Shown: positions 49,525-60,682 of the stretch, one piece after another
How the letters are laid out: each line of letters begins with the position of its first letter
Numbering within the stretch: position 1 is the stretch's first letter
NCBI GenBank assembly: GCA_025602915.1
Contig: JAHLJZ010000099.1
Location: 1-64,000, forward strand
Source of the DNA: Paraphysoderma sedebokerense
Taxonomy: Eukaryota > Blastocladiomycota > Physodermatomycetes > Physodermatales > Physodermataceae
DNA: 64,000 nucleotides
Direction: 5' to 3'
Translations under genes and position numbers: made by a program
The notes under the pieces: model-generated
The model's database searches: none
What the model saw: only the letters and a program-made list of their open reading frames with translations
What the model was told of the DNA's origin: nothing

Positions 49525-49917
49525 ATGCAAATTCGGATACCTCCAGTGAAACCTATTTTCCACTTCATTTCTTCGTTATGTCTCTTATCCATCGTCTTTT
49601 CGTTTGCATCCCTGGATATAGGACTATTTAATGTTTTCGGTTTGAGTGAATTCGGCAACTCTGTAGCCCCACCTTCGATTTTCGCCAGCGTTAATAACAA
49701 ATTAACGACGTTTTTTTCATCTTTATTGAGACCATCTTCTATTGAATTTATGAAATGTGTAAATTATGCAGCTCCCGGTCGAAATTTTATTTCCATTGAA
49801 AGTTACTGGGAACTATTACGTATTTATTCATTATCCGTTTATCATCTTGGAAGAACATGTATACCCATGCTCGCTGTGTGTATTGCGAGCATTTATGTTC
49901 CGACAATGATCTTATGA
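49525..49917 (+). CDS. possible small secreted or membrane protein
   Basis: A 130-codon ATG frame: MQIRIPPVKPIFHFISSL starts a hydrophobic stretch (FISSLCLLSIVFSFASL) like a signal peptide or anchor, with a second hydrophobic stretch near the C-terminus (TCIPMLAVCIASIYVPTM). No family is recognised and no introns are needed. It lies just after the duplicated unit. Support is length and hydrophobic pattern only. Confidence 0.4.
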   Translation: MQIRIPPVKPIFHFISSLCLLSIVFSFASLDIGLFNVFGLSEFGNSVAPPSIFASVNNKLTTFFSSLLRPSSIEFMKCVNYAAPGRNFISIESYWELLRIYSLSVYHLGRTCIPMLAVCIASIYVPTMIL

Positions 49918-50217
49918 ATCTCTGATGATATGATACATATTATTGAAACTACACTAGCGGGGCCAAACCCGAACTGATGCCATATCTCATGACAAGACAA
50001 TTTTAACAGAAGCATGTATATAACCTTCAACTAAAATTCGATATTACAGCTTTATTTGTACAACATACTTGCATACTTCTGCACGTTTCAATAGTAAAAT
50101 AAACATTGCATGACAAGCCTGACAACCCGAGTTCAGCAATAAAATGAAATAGTGGTATCAGTTCGGGGGCTTCTTGGTCCACCTTCCCTATTCCCTCCTT
50201 ATGATTTGTCAGTTACT

Positions 50218-50475
50218 ATGACTGTGGCATCATCGACCGAACCTTCGAAATCAGAATGTACCATCCTTCCTATCCTAAATTATCAATGTGACATCCACTC
50301 AACGCAGATTATTTGTCATCCTCTCCTTCGCCTTTTTCGGAAATGTAAAAACTTGCCTGCTGTCGAGATAACAAAAGAAAAACAGAAAGCCGAGTTTCTG
50401 GAAGCATTAGGAGTCTATAATGAGAATCTGGAAGACCATGACCGGGGATTTTGGAGAAGTCTCGATAGGAGGTAG
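50218..50475 (+). CDS. Som1-like small protein of mitochondrial peptidase complex
   Basis: An 85-residue frame from ATG 50218 (MTVASSTEPSKSEC). It shows spaced cysteines in the pattern of Som1-type proteins: C-x-n-QCDIHSTQIICHPLLRLF then RKC, followed by VEIT. In yeast Som1 works with the mitochondrial inner-membrane peptidase (Imp1/Imp2). The CHPLLRLFRKC segment parallels the Som1 block with Cys-x-Pro and RLF. The frame extends upstream of the ATG without a better start. Assignment rests on this short motif, so it is moderate. Confidence 0.6.
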   Translation: MTVASSTEPSKSECTILPILNYQCDIHSTQIICHPLLRLFRKCKNLPAVEITKEKQKAEFLEALGVYNENLEDHDRGFWRSLDRR

Positions 50476-50755
50476 CGATATTTATAAGCAAAACAAAGTT
50501 AACAAAACAAGCCGACTTGATATCTAAGGAAGATGGTTCGTCAAACATTCTGTCCAAATTTGTTGATTTCCTTATCTAATGTTCTCAACAGTATTTTTAC
50601 CGTCTATACCAGACATTTGCATTAGAATCATGTTATCCAGCGGATAACTCTGCCCGCTAGTGCTACAGTCGTTACCCAACGGTACGATCTGGACTGAATG
50701 GACAGATTCACTCTTTGCAGAAAATGGATATTCGCAATGACATTATTACAGTGTA

Positions 50756-50941
50756 TTGATGGGATATTGTACATTGAGAAACTATATGCGATGGAGTTTT
50801 TACACTCGAGATCAAGTTTATTTATCTTTTGCCGTTTCCCGACGTCGGATGAGAGAAAGAGCACAATTGGATCGAAACGAGAAATGGCGGCACACTGTCG
50901 GGACCCGAAAGGACGAAAAAGCATTTACGTTGGTTTGTTAA
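50756..50941 (+). CDS. possible small basic protein or exon
   Basis: A frame of 61 codons with a charged, Arg-rich composition (AVSRRRMRERAQLDRNEKW). It could be an exon whose acceptor is the CAG near 50751, or chance. No family recognised. It lies 47 bp from the tRNA-Lys gene on the other strand. Confidence 0.25.
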   Translation: MMGYCTLRNYMRWSFYTRDQVYLSFAVSRRRMRERAQLDRNEKWRHTVGTRKDEKAFTLVC

Positions 50942-50988
50942 TAAGCTTAATATTCTAAAGTAAAGAGAAAAAAAATATAAAAAGAAGC

Positions 50989-51060
50989 GCCCAATGTGGG
51001 GCTCGAACCCACGACATTGCGGTTAAGAGCCGCACACTCTACCGACTGAGTTAACCGGGC
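50989..51060 (-). tRNA. tRNA-Lys (anticodon CTT)
   Basis: A 72-nt cloverleaf without intron: acceptor GCCCGGT pairs with ATTGGGC (two G-U pairs), anticodon loop CTCTTAA with CTT, and a normal B box (GGTTCGAGCCC). A T-run for Pol III termination follows on the minus strand (50979-50983 and 50968-50975). Identical over all 72 bases to the plus-strand gene at 60495. Confidence 0.95.
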
Positions 51061-51147
51061 TACTGTTAAAGAAGGATTCATAATTATTATCAAGCACAAC
51101 TCCAAATAGCAACAATTCTAATAGCCGGCTAATGTACTACTTGACTC

Positions 51148-51420
51148 TTGATTCATTCCTCAGTTAATGGAAGTACTCATACACTAAGTGTGAAAGTATC
51201 ATATTTGGATTGCCTATTATTCGAATCAGACGGTTCACGAAGTGGCATTTCAGATTTCGTTTGGTTGATTTTCCAGATCAATTTTCATTCAGCAGCTCGC
51301 TTGTATTTGTTGGCGCCAAACGCTGCTAACCGATTGCAATTAAGCGAACAGGACCAAAGAAGAAGTGATCGACGGATGTTGGCTGACGGAGAACATGTAG
51401 CAATTTGTAATAGAATGTGA
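51148..51420 (+). other. open frame of 90 codons, unrecognised
   Basis: The spacer between tRNA-Lys and the 3' end of CDC45 (51061-51591) contains one sizeable plus-strand frame whose last part (ARLYLLAPNAANRLQLSEQD) looks protein-like. No splice support or homologue; it may be an exon of a small gene or chance. Confidence 0.25.
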
Positions 51421-51591
51421 CTTTTTATTTTGTGAAAATACATACATGAACGGCTTCTCTATACAAAAAGAAACCGTCAAACATCCATTAATCTACATTG
51501 TTGAAGTCATCTGTGCTCTCCCATTATTCCAAAAGAAACCACTCCAGCTCATCCGATTGTCCGAGCTGTCTAAATCCTAATCGTATGAACT

Positions 51592-54500
51592 TCAGTATCC
51601 AACCCTGGCAATTTCAACGCACAATCTTTCCACCCAGTCGACCAGGTCATCTTTATTAATTTCTAACCACCAAGATTCAAACGCATCGTGCTTGACTCGA
51701 GCTGAAGTGTAGGATGTTGTCGATTGGAATGCCAGTGGGAAGATACTAAAAGTAAAGTCATTCGGACAAACCAATATAAAAATCAATTCATTAAGTAGTA
51801 AGTCATGTCAATTTTAATAATTATGTAGTTCAATCATGAAAGAAACACAAACTTCCGCCTAACAACTCCCCATTCCATGCCAATCATATGTGCCATGACC
51901 ATGAACGTTTGACTGTGAGCGTTATAAACTGCAACGACAAGCGGCAAATGCGACGGTTGATTCTGTGAGGTGGACATTCGTTTCATTTCCTAATAATCGC
52001 AACAAAATGCCAGCCAACCAAGGGAATTCAGAGAGTTTCAGAACAGGAAAGTGCAACAGGGAGAAATAGAGAGACCAAAGTCAGATACGAAGATTGAGAT
52101 TTCGATATAAAAACAAAAGACGGAATGAAGGCATACCCGGACTACGCCCCCAACCCAAGTGCCCAAACGTTCCAAACTCTTCACTCTGCCTTCATTACCA
52201 AAAACGCCAATATCAGGCCCATCTTTGATCAAAACGAATCTGAAACCTTTCATTGTTTTGACTGACTGATTTTCGATGAGTGAAGTCGCTGTTCGAAGGA
52301 TGCAGGAATGAAGGTGACGAGAGAGACTGATGCCATGTAAGAGAAGGTCGCGACTGTATTTTAGTGAGATAAATTGGGAACAGGTCAGATTTAGAAACAG
52401 ATAGAGTCAATGTAAAACGAAAATTGAGTATAGAAAACGTACTCATCCAATGCATCATATCCAGCAAACCAACCTCTCTCCCATACCTTCGTCCCATCTT
52501 CTTCGTCACCCATTCCCCCGCCAAAACCCAACCCCAATCCAACACCTCCCTCCAACCCTTCCCACCCTCTGCAACTTGCCTCCAATAATGCGCTGACAGC
52601 GTAAACAACATCACTGGCTGAAACTACGAAATTGAATCCATAAGATTTTGTAAATGAAGGGAAGGTGATGTTCGGCAGATTATATTGTGGTCCAATCTCA
52701 ACCAATTTCTTTGGAAGTGAGGACTTGATGGAGGACGGTAAAGAATGATGGAGTTGAAGTGATTGTTTGAATGGCATGCTGCAGTCAAGGAGTTGGTATC
52801 AAGAAATGGGTAATGAGCAAAACGATTCGCAAGCTACAAATTGAATAGAATACAAACCCCATTTTGGCCAACATATTTCGAACCCTACTTTTGCCTTTTT
52901 CATTCCAGCCTGAGACGCGGCAGCAAACATAATCGCTGTGAATCAGAGAATCATACAGATTCCAATGCCGATAATGAATGAATCGTAATTCTTCAGCTTC
53001 AAACTTCACGTATCCCTTTCCAGGATCGACTGCCACTCCGGAAATCGTTAGGTCCTCCTCCGTCGAATGTGCGTTTCCGTTTGTAGGCATCGGTTCGAGG
53101 GAAGGATCGTCTAAATCAGGGTCGGTCGAAGAAGTAGCGTTTGAAGTAGAGGAAGTTGGAGGTGTGGGAAAGTATTTGCGGACCAGCGTTTGATATACTT
53201 CTGTTTGTTGAAGGTATCGGGTATGCGAGATGCGATGGTGAATATACTGGTCCGTTAAACCGAGAATCGCCAACCTATACCCAAAGGCAATCCAGGATTA
53301 ATTTCTCGATTTATGAGTGTCGAGCCTTTGATGAGGAAATCAATGGGTCAAATACATACCACACGGTATCACCCTTAACTCTGTCCAATGCATCGCACAG
53401 CAAAAAAGCCATCTCAGCAACCGAGAATCCAAAGTAATATCCACCCTGGTAATAGTCCAAGATAAGTGTTTGCGCCTGCGCTCTTTTCACTCTTTTTTCT
53501 CTCCTACTTTCTCCAGAAGATTTCTTTGGCCTTTTCCGTTTCTTTGATTTCGGGGAGGAAGGAGAATTAGGAGGAGAGTTCTCTTTGGATGAAGACATTT
53601 CAGTATCGGAATCGTGATCTGGAGGCGAAGATTCTTCATCCGAATCCATTTCCTCGTCTGCCTCGTCCTCTCCATCACTATCGCCCTCTGAATCGGAGTC
53701 CTCATCGTCATCCACATCGTACTTTTAAGTAGAATGATGTTAAGTAAAACGAGTGCCACAGATTACAGAATGAATAAACTCAATGTTAGCATTTGAGAAG
53801 TAAACTTACCATACTCTCAATCCATGCATCCTTGATTTCGCCCATGTCGTTTTCAATTTCGCCATCGTCGAAAACAATGATCTGAATTTGATACGATGCA
53901 TAGTACATTTAAGCAGCAATGAATAGGGAATAGATACAGTTGGTCAGACATTACATATATGCGAACTATTGAAGTTAATACATCACAAAGCAGGAGACTT
54001 ACATTTGATGAACCCCATAAATTTGTTAGATTTAATGGTCGATGGGAATCAAAAACGTAACAGTATAAAGTTTCCCTTATGTCCAAGAGTTCTGATAAAT
54101 CCACTAAACCGCCGCAATTGATAAATATAACTGATTGGAGCTATTATTTGGAAAAAACATGAACATGGACATCGAATTTCATGATGTTGGGGATGCGCGT
54201 CAAACCGTGTTTTGTTTTTGGTAAACCGAGATAAGAGTCGACAATTTAAACAAAGTAATATTTACAGTGGTAATTTATAGTTAGTATATTGTGAGATATC
54301 TTTGAAAAGATTAGAATACTGAACAACGAAATTGTAACTCAGCCTATTACCTCTTCATTAGGTTGAATCAACTTTTCATTATATTCTGCTAAATCCGAAT
54401 AACTAGCGACAGGAACAATATTATAAGGAATATAATCCGCTTTCAGAAGCGACTAGATTCAATGCAAAGTTGGAGATATCGTTCGACAGTCCGGTCATGT

Positions 54501-54722
54501 CGTGGGAAAGTGCATTTAAGAAGGCGAATTAGCTGCCGCCGAGGTTTAGCAATTCTGAATGTCACAGATAGTTACCACTATAATTTTGCACGCACACACA
54601 GCATCTACATCGTTTGCAACGAACAGAAGAACAGCTTGTGCACCATCTTGAGAATTCGACTGAGCATGCTCTCGTATCTGGGAGTAAGCTTGTTCGTAGG
54701 AATCGATTGACTGGACAACCAT
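51592..54722 (-). CDS. CDC45: DNA replication factor Cdc45
   Basis: Component of the CMG helicase with Mcm2-7 and GINS. The start at 54722 gives MVVQSIDSYEQAYSQ; then VLLFVANDVDAVCACKII, SLLKADYIPYNIVPV, VIFINCGGLVDLSELL and YVFDSHRPLNLTNL follow, all Cdc45 hallmarks (DHH-type fold). A long acidic and then basic insert (53.7-53.5 kb: DDDEDSDSEGDSDGEDE, KKRKRPKKS) is as in other Cdc45s. Later blocks are ILGLTDQYIHH, YRHWNLYDSL, VSASDVVYAVSALLE, VLIKDGPDIGVF, LPLVVAVYN and the end CVEIARVGY. About ten exons; all joins tested keep frame. The gene seems intact. It is divergent from nothing obvious to its right (450-bp gap to tRNA-Asn). Confidence 0.94.
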
Positions 54723-55180
54723 TTAGAAGGAGTGGTTGTAAATCGATAGATTTAACTTCCAGACTATATAGACACTATAAATCAGCGGTTGTGGTTATGT
54801 CTGGATCGGCTGATGGTGTGTTCTATCTGATTAGTACAGGGGAGAGAATGTCACGAAGTTTTGAACGGGAACATGCGCCAAAACAAGGGCCGCACAATAC
54901 AGAGGCTTTAGCAATTACAAATTTCCATTTTATTTTTACTATAACGGCACTTCCCTCACAGTTAATTACTGAATATAAAACATAGTGGGCCCAATATCTG
55001 CTAAATGTTAATCAGGGTGTTTAGGGATCGAAAAGTTTATTCCTGTTCTGAAACTGGAGGTTTACCACATTAAGGTGAGATTATTATGAGCGCAGAAATT
55101 AACAATTTTCTCAAAGTATTTCCATCATAAATTAGAATCACAAAAGAAATACTATTTCCCATTGCAGTGTGAAGCAAAAC
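54723..55180. other. intergenic spacer, CDC45 promoter
   Basis: A 458-bp stretch upstream of CDC45. A plus-strand frame that overlaps CDC45 exon 1 and reaches 54985 has no motif and is taken as chance. Confidence 0.45.
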
Positions 55181-55279
55181 GCTCCAGGGTGGACTCGAAC
55201 CACCAACCTTTTGGTAACAGTCAATTCGATGCACTTCGCCTTTAACAGCCAAACGCGCTAACCATTGCGCCACTAGAGC
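55181..55279 (-). tRNA. tRNA-Asn (anticodon GTT) with 27-nt intron
   Basis: Exon 1 is 55279-55243 (37 nt) and exon 2 is 55215-55181 (35 nt); the 27-nt intron (55242-55216) sits one base 3' of the anticodon, the canonical place. The joined 72-nt tRNA has acceptor GCTCTAG/CTGGAGC with one G-U pair, anticodon stem TTTGG/CCAAA, loop with GTT, and T-arm GGTGGTTCGAGTCCACC. The body matches eukaryotic tRNA-Asn. Four T's follow the 3' end on the minus strand (55176-55179). Confidence 0.92.
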
Positions 55280-55926
55280 AGTTGTTTCAAATTCTCCCTA
55301 TTTTTTTGATATACATTTCGTCAATTCAGTCTGTCTAATGAATTCACTGTCCGCCATGGGGAATCAAAATTTGTGCTGAGTTGCAAGCTGTCAACGGCAA
55401 TAGGATGTCGCAATTATTGAAGTCGAATTACTAGGGAATCAGGTCAGGCATCGTAAATATGTCTGCATTAGCCTTACCGCACCTACACCTATACACACTT
55501 CAATCAGCACGTTAATTCCTCGTGCCCCAGACAGAAATGAACGAAATCAATAAATATGGCATAAGTGAAAGCCTTTCGATTCATATATCTTTCTATATTT
55601 AACAGTGGACAAAATTATGCGGTGAAAGCCCTACGCTCGGGACGCGATGCACATGAACCTGAAAATAAATCATTTTATTATTTTTACTTTTCATAATTTA
55701 CACCGCCCATTGTGCCAGCCTAAAACAACAGTTATTTGAGTTTCTAGAAATACAAAGGTATTAGACCTGCGAAGGAATGTGTTTAACAGAGATCAATTGG
55801 AATGCCCCTTGGTGCAAAGAACGGGCCGGGCGTTCTCTGTCTGTGCCCGAGCTTTATCCACCGTCAGACTGAGAACATTTGGTAGCACTGTCCTACATCT
55901 TAACTGGAATTTATAGTCGACCAAAT
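55280..55926. other. intergenic spacer
   Basis: A 647-bp gap between tRNA-Asn and the glycosyltransferase gene. No gene seen; a frame upstream of 55927 reads into the gene but has no ATG. Confidence 0.4.
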
Positions 55927-58246
55927 ATGGGGGTTTCTGTTAAATATCTGCCTCCACCTGAGCCATTGATTCCGAAGGGCAATCCCTTCCATCCTGCTGT
56001 GACTGATCTTGTTATTCCGTCGGCCTTCTTTATATCCCTTGCCTCAATCTTCCTTGGGCCGGTATATTTTCCGTCATGGCATCATCTTTCCCTATTGATG
56101 TTGTACACCTATTTCTCTGGTGTTAGCTTTTTGAATATGGTTAAAAATCTTATTTCTGCTCAGAGGGTTATTCGATGTGTGGCCAACTACAGGCAGAAGT
56201 CGGAGAAAGATGGCTCTGATGAGGTGGGTTTCTTTTCGCTTTCTGTCACAGTAACCGCAAGTGCTTATGCTTAATACTATTTTGGTGAGTTAGATATTGC
56301 AGTACCTTCATGTATTTGTAATTCCAAATTACGGCGAGTCAGTTTCCCTTCTTCAATCGACAATTCAAAGATTGGCAAGTCACAAAGGCTCTAAATCGAA
56401 TTATGTAGTTGTCCTCGCAATGGAGATGCATGATCCAAGTATGTTGTGGACGATATATCTCAAAAAAGTTAGTCTGACTCTACAGCTAAATAAATCTGGA
56501 ATAGGTCATGAAGAGAGAGCATCCATCCTTATGGAAATGTTTCAAAAAAAGTTTTTTGCTATGCTTTGTACAAATCATGAAGTTCAACCGCACGAAACAA
56601 AGGGTAAGTCCTCATTTTCTTAATGAAATTGCTTTATGTTTTGCCATATAAGTTAAAATTGTCGATTTCTTAGGAAAAGGATCAAATGTGTCGTACTCAG
56701 TTCGTTGCGTTCATCAATGGGTGAAATCTCAAAAGTTCGACCAAGAGTATGTGATTGTGACAGTAATGGATGCGGATTCGGACATTCCAGAAGTCTATAT
56801 CAATGAAGTCGACTCAACTGCAACAAAGAAACGAACGGAGATGATCGAATTCTACCGTAACCAGCAGTCCCGTTCTGGGAATTCAAAAAATCCAGTTGAA
56901 TTTTCACCGCCCAGCCGAACTGCGAAACCCGACTTCACTGTTCCTGTATCACAGCCTTATACATTGCTTCAGATTTTTTCACCGTTTATCTTTTTCGCAA
57001 AGAATGGTGAGGAAGTCCCTGCCCCAGTCCGATTGTGTGATGCCATGTGGAGTATGGTAGTGATGCAGAATTTGAGTAATATTCGGGGTATTAATTTTCC
57101 AATCAGTACTTATTCTTTGACGTTGGTTTGTAGTTTTGGCACCGTTCATTTGAGTCCTTTCTAAACAATCGTACTAATTCATTTGGTTCATAAAAGTCTC
57201 TTGCCAATCTAGTTCACTATTGGGATACCACCCCCAATGCAATTGGTGAGGATTATCACATGTACCTAAAATGCTTCTTCCTCACTCGCACACTTGCCAA
57301 AGCAACCCCTATATACGTCCCCATCAACATCACCAACGTTCAGGCAGTGCAATCTCCTCCGCTGTCTGTTTCTTCAGCATTACCTTACATCAAATGTTAT
57401 GTCCAAAATATGTACGCTCGATTCGAGCAAGGAAGGCGACACCTTGACGGTTTACCTGACTCTTCCTACTCTCTACAGTTTTTGCTGTCAATTTTTGGAT
57501 TGCTTCCATCTATTGACGCAACTCGTGTTGTTTCTGCCGAAGGCAAACTTCAACCTTCGTCAATCTACGACACCCCGCATAAATCGACAAAAGCAACCAA
57601 TCAGCCCGGTCTACCATTGCCACCCTTGCCCTCAAAAAGCTCCATTATTTTTGATCATTTCATGGTGATGACTAATCTCCTCGAAGCTCATTTAATCCTG
57701 ACATTAAGCTTGTTTATGATGTTGGTTGTCCCGATTACTTTGGCACTGTACCCATCGTTTTTTAACGACAATGGTATCGGAACCAATGTGCTGTCCTACA
57801 TTTCAATGGTGAACGGCTTAAACGGCATTTGGTTGATTGTAATGATTGTCCAATACGAAATCTTGCATAGATTGCTTGATGCGTCAGGGATATTTTCTTC
57901 CCCGTCCTCGCCAACCCGAAATTCCAAGACTAAAACGAGACACCTAAGATACTTATTGGACTACATGTGGCTGCCTATTACACCTATCATTTACTCCAAC
58001 TTACCGGCTGCATCGTACTGTATAGGATATTTCGTGAAATGGTGGAAAGGGGATTGGAGTGTGAGGTATATCGTGGCCTCGAAAGGAGACCACGGCGGAC
58101 AAAAAGATAAAATGTGCTTACATGAAAAATCCGAGATTAAGAAAGATGAAGGTAGAGATGCAGGAGAGAGGACAGATGACGAATGGGTTGTTGTTGGTGA
58201 CAAAGGAAAGAAAGCTGGCCTGCGAAGTAGACGAAGGAAGGATTAA
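55927..58246 (+). CDS. multi-pass glycosyltransferase, family-2-like, orphan
   Basis: Five exons (55927-56223, 56303-56438, 56505-56603, 56674-57125, 57197-58246) give 677 residues. Two N-terminal membrane segments (LVIPSAFFISLASIFLGPVY and the next) precede the catalytic part: FVIPNYGESVSLLQSTIQRL, then VTVMDADSDIP with a DxD-type metal site, and GEDYHMYLKCF, like the ED motif of processive family-2 enzymes. C-terminal membrane segments (LTLSLFMMLVVPITLAL, LSYISMVNGLNGIWLIVMIV) and a Lys/Arg-rich tail follow. It belongs to a conserved but poorly characterised fungal type, distinct from chitin synthases (no QxxRW seen). Substrate unknown. Confidence 0.75.
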
Positions 58247-58730
58247 TAAAGATTTTCGAATTATGATTAAGTCAATTTTGACGGAGAACATGTCGGGAGT
58301 TTCGCAGTACAATTGGAATTCGTCACCAATTTCTGCTTATGAATTAGGCATATTTCACCGATTTATTGTAACCCACCTCCGCCCCTTACACTCACCAATG
58401 AGCCAGATGCGCAAGCAACATAACAAGTAATTCATGTCATTAACCAAGCCGCAACAAGAAGATGTACTGCTTTTCATTGGTTTTATTTCCTTGACAACAT
58501 ATACCTATGCATATTAAAGCCAAACTGAAAAAGACACAATTCAAAATCATGGTCTCGACGATTCACTCCGGAGTCTGGTTGGGCGCGGGATCATTTGAAT
58601 CAACTGGCTTTGGCGCCAGTCCTCCGAATCCTCCAAACATAATCCAATTCTCCTTCAACTCAAGCCACAAATTCGAAATCCATTTCTTCTAATCAGGAAC
58701 GCACACTCTAATTGAAGTAGTATTCAATTT
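58247..58730. other. intergenic spacer
   Basis: A 484-bp gap between two plus-strand genes. Small frames only; no recognisable element. Confidence 0.4.
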
Positions 58731-60101
58731 ATGCCTCACGATAGCTACATTTGCCCGCTGATCACGACAAAATTTGTAGACATCTTACCATACATCGCCA
58801 GGTACCTTGCGTCCAACGATCTGAAGGAATTGTCGCTTACGCACAGCGCTTTTCTAAATATTGCGAGACGCTGGCTTTTCCGCACTACAGCTGTTGAAAA
58901 TGTGTATCTCAAGCAGTTATACGAAAACAAAAATATGCTAGGCTTTGTCAAGAAGCTGACCTTCATGGGAGGAGGTGACTGGATTGGTGACTTGGAAGAA
59001 CTTTTACCAAATCTGTCATATCTAGCCTATTCACATTTTCCGAAAGCATTATCGATTTTGAGAGTGACGGTGCCTTATTTGAGGGTGTTTGAATGTATTC
59101 AGGTCCCGATCAATTTCCCGGAATTTTTAGAGCTTCCGGGAACTCTGGAAAAGCTTACATTGGAAATGTGTAGTCTGACCGAGTTGCCGATTCTGCGGGG
59201 CAATATTAGAGTCTTGAAATGCTCTTTTAATTCCCTTGACTTCTTACCGGAATTGCCGTCAACTTTAGAAGAACTTGATTGTTCGTACAACAGTATCTCG
59301 ATTATACGCAGATTACCGAAATCACTCAAGGCTCTGAATTGTTCTTCAAACCTCATGCAATCACTTCCTTCTCTGCCGTCCTCATTAAAAGTCCTTAAAA
59401 TGCACCATTGTTTCTCCATCAAAACTTTAACGGGCTTATGTTCGTCTCTTGAGACCCTCGATTGTGCATATTGTGATATATCCGGAATTCCAGAGAAATT
59501 ACAGAATCTTCAGTGTCTCGATTGCTCTCATAACAGCGGCTTAACTTTTCTCCCGAGATTTCCAAACACTCTTGTCAAACTCAACTCTAGTAATTGTGCT
59601 CTGTCATCTCTGCCAGATCTTCCATCGTCGCTACAAATCTTAGAATGCAGAAATAACAGTCTTGGGTCGCTTCCCGAGTTACCTCCTCACCTTCAAAGGA
59701 TGAATATTGAAGGTAATAAACCATAACAATTCCTTATTGGGTACCCAATAATGTACTGACTCTCCTTAGGAAACCGGATACAAACGCTTCCGCAGTTCCC
59801 TGAATCGGTTACGTCTATAGTTGTTGCAAGGAATCGCGTGTCCTTTCTTCCATCCCTCCCTGCGTCATTGAAGCACCTTGATTGTCGTGACAACCGTATA
59901 CATTTTCTGCCTGAGCTTCCTAATACGCTTTATCACCTTGACTGCTGTTACAATGAACTTCAGGATCTTCCGGTTCTACCAGACTCTCTGTCGCTGCTTG
60001 ATTGTAGTTATAACGAACTTAGGCGTTTACCAGTATCGGTTAAGGATGTGGAAGATTTTCGATGTGAGGGAAATACGATGCTAGAAGAGCAATCTACATA
60101 A
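58731..60101 (+). CDS. F-box-like protein with bacterial-type LRRs (plus copy)
   Basis: Exons 58731-59712 and 59770-60101 give 437 residues. Residues about 12-55 resemble an F-box (VDILPYIARYLASNDLKELS then LTHSAFLNIARRWLF). After a linker come roughly a dozen repeats of 20-22 residues with the pattern LPxLPxSLxxLDCSxNxL, e.g. LPELPSTLEELDCSYNSI and LPALPASLKHLDC-like units. This LPxLP spacing is that of bacterial YopM/IpaH/SspH repeats rather than the 24-29-residue eukaryotic classes. The intron (57 nt) splits one repeat cleanly. With the F-box it may act as a ubiquitin-ligase adaptor; the substrate is unknown. It is convergent with the related gene ending at 60683. Confidence 0.8.
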
Positions 60102-60494
60102 GGGGAGACTTGGCAATTGTTAAATGAGATTTCTTTGAGGACTCGGAGCGATATGAAGTGTTTGGGTATCTCATTGAGATCGGGAGTATTTCTTTCAACC
60201 CAACAAAATTCTATTGCGTATCTTCTCCATGAAATCCGTTGGTTCATGTGAGGGAGCCCAGTTTATACTGAGCTGTTCGGTTCTGCTGAGAACCGCATCA
60301 TAGCAAAGATGAAGTATGCTTAATGTTGGTATAATTTTGGGGATAAATGCCGTGACGCCGAATGTATAAATTTAGGCATCTTGCGAAAGAGAGGACTGTG
60401 ATGACACAAATATAGTTGTTATGCGGATAATACAAACTGAAGTCATTAATGAAGTATAAGAATATATGTTTACCAGCGTCGTTTTCGTCGCCAA

Positions 60495-60566
60495 GCCCGG
60501 TTAACTCAGTCGGTAGAGTGTGCGGCTCTTAACCGCAATGTCGTGGGTTCGAGCCCCACATTGGGC
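60495..60566 (+). tRNA. tRNA-Lys (anticodon CTT)
   Basis: 72-nt intronless tRNA, identical in every base to the minus-strand copy at 50989-51060. Anticodon loop CTCTTAA, B box GGTTCGAGCCC. Ends in GGGC followed by GAAGC and a run of eight T's (60572-60579) as Pol III terminator. It lies between the two convergent LRR genes. Confidence 0.95.
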
Positions 60567-60571
60567 GAAGC

Positions 60572-60579
60572 TTTTTTTT
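60572..60579 (+). terminator. Pol III T-run after tRNA-Lys
   Basis: Eight consecutive T's begin 5 bases after the tRNA 3' end, a standard Pol III stop signal. Confidence 0.7.
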
Positions 60580-60682
60580 CATCGCCATCGCGACATATTC
60601 TTTGCAGTGTGATTATATCCCAAGTGTCTGAATATACTTTTAGTATTATCATTTTGACCGTTGATTTGATGAAAATTTACTT

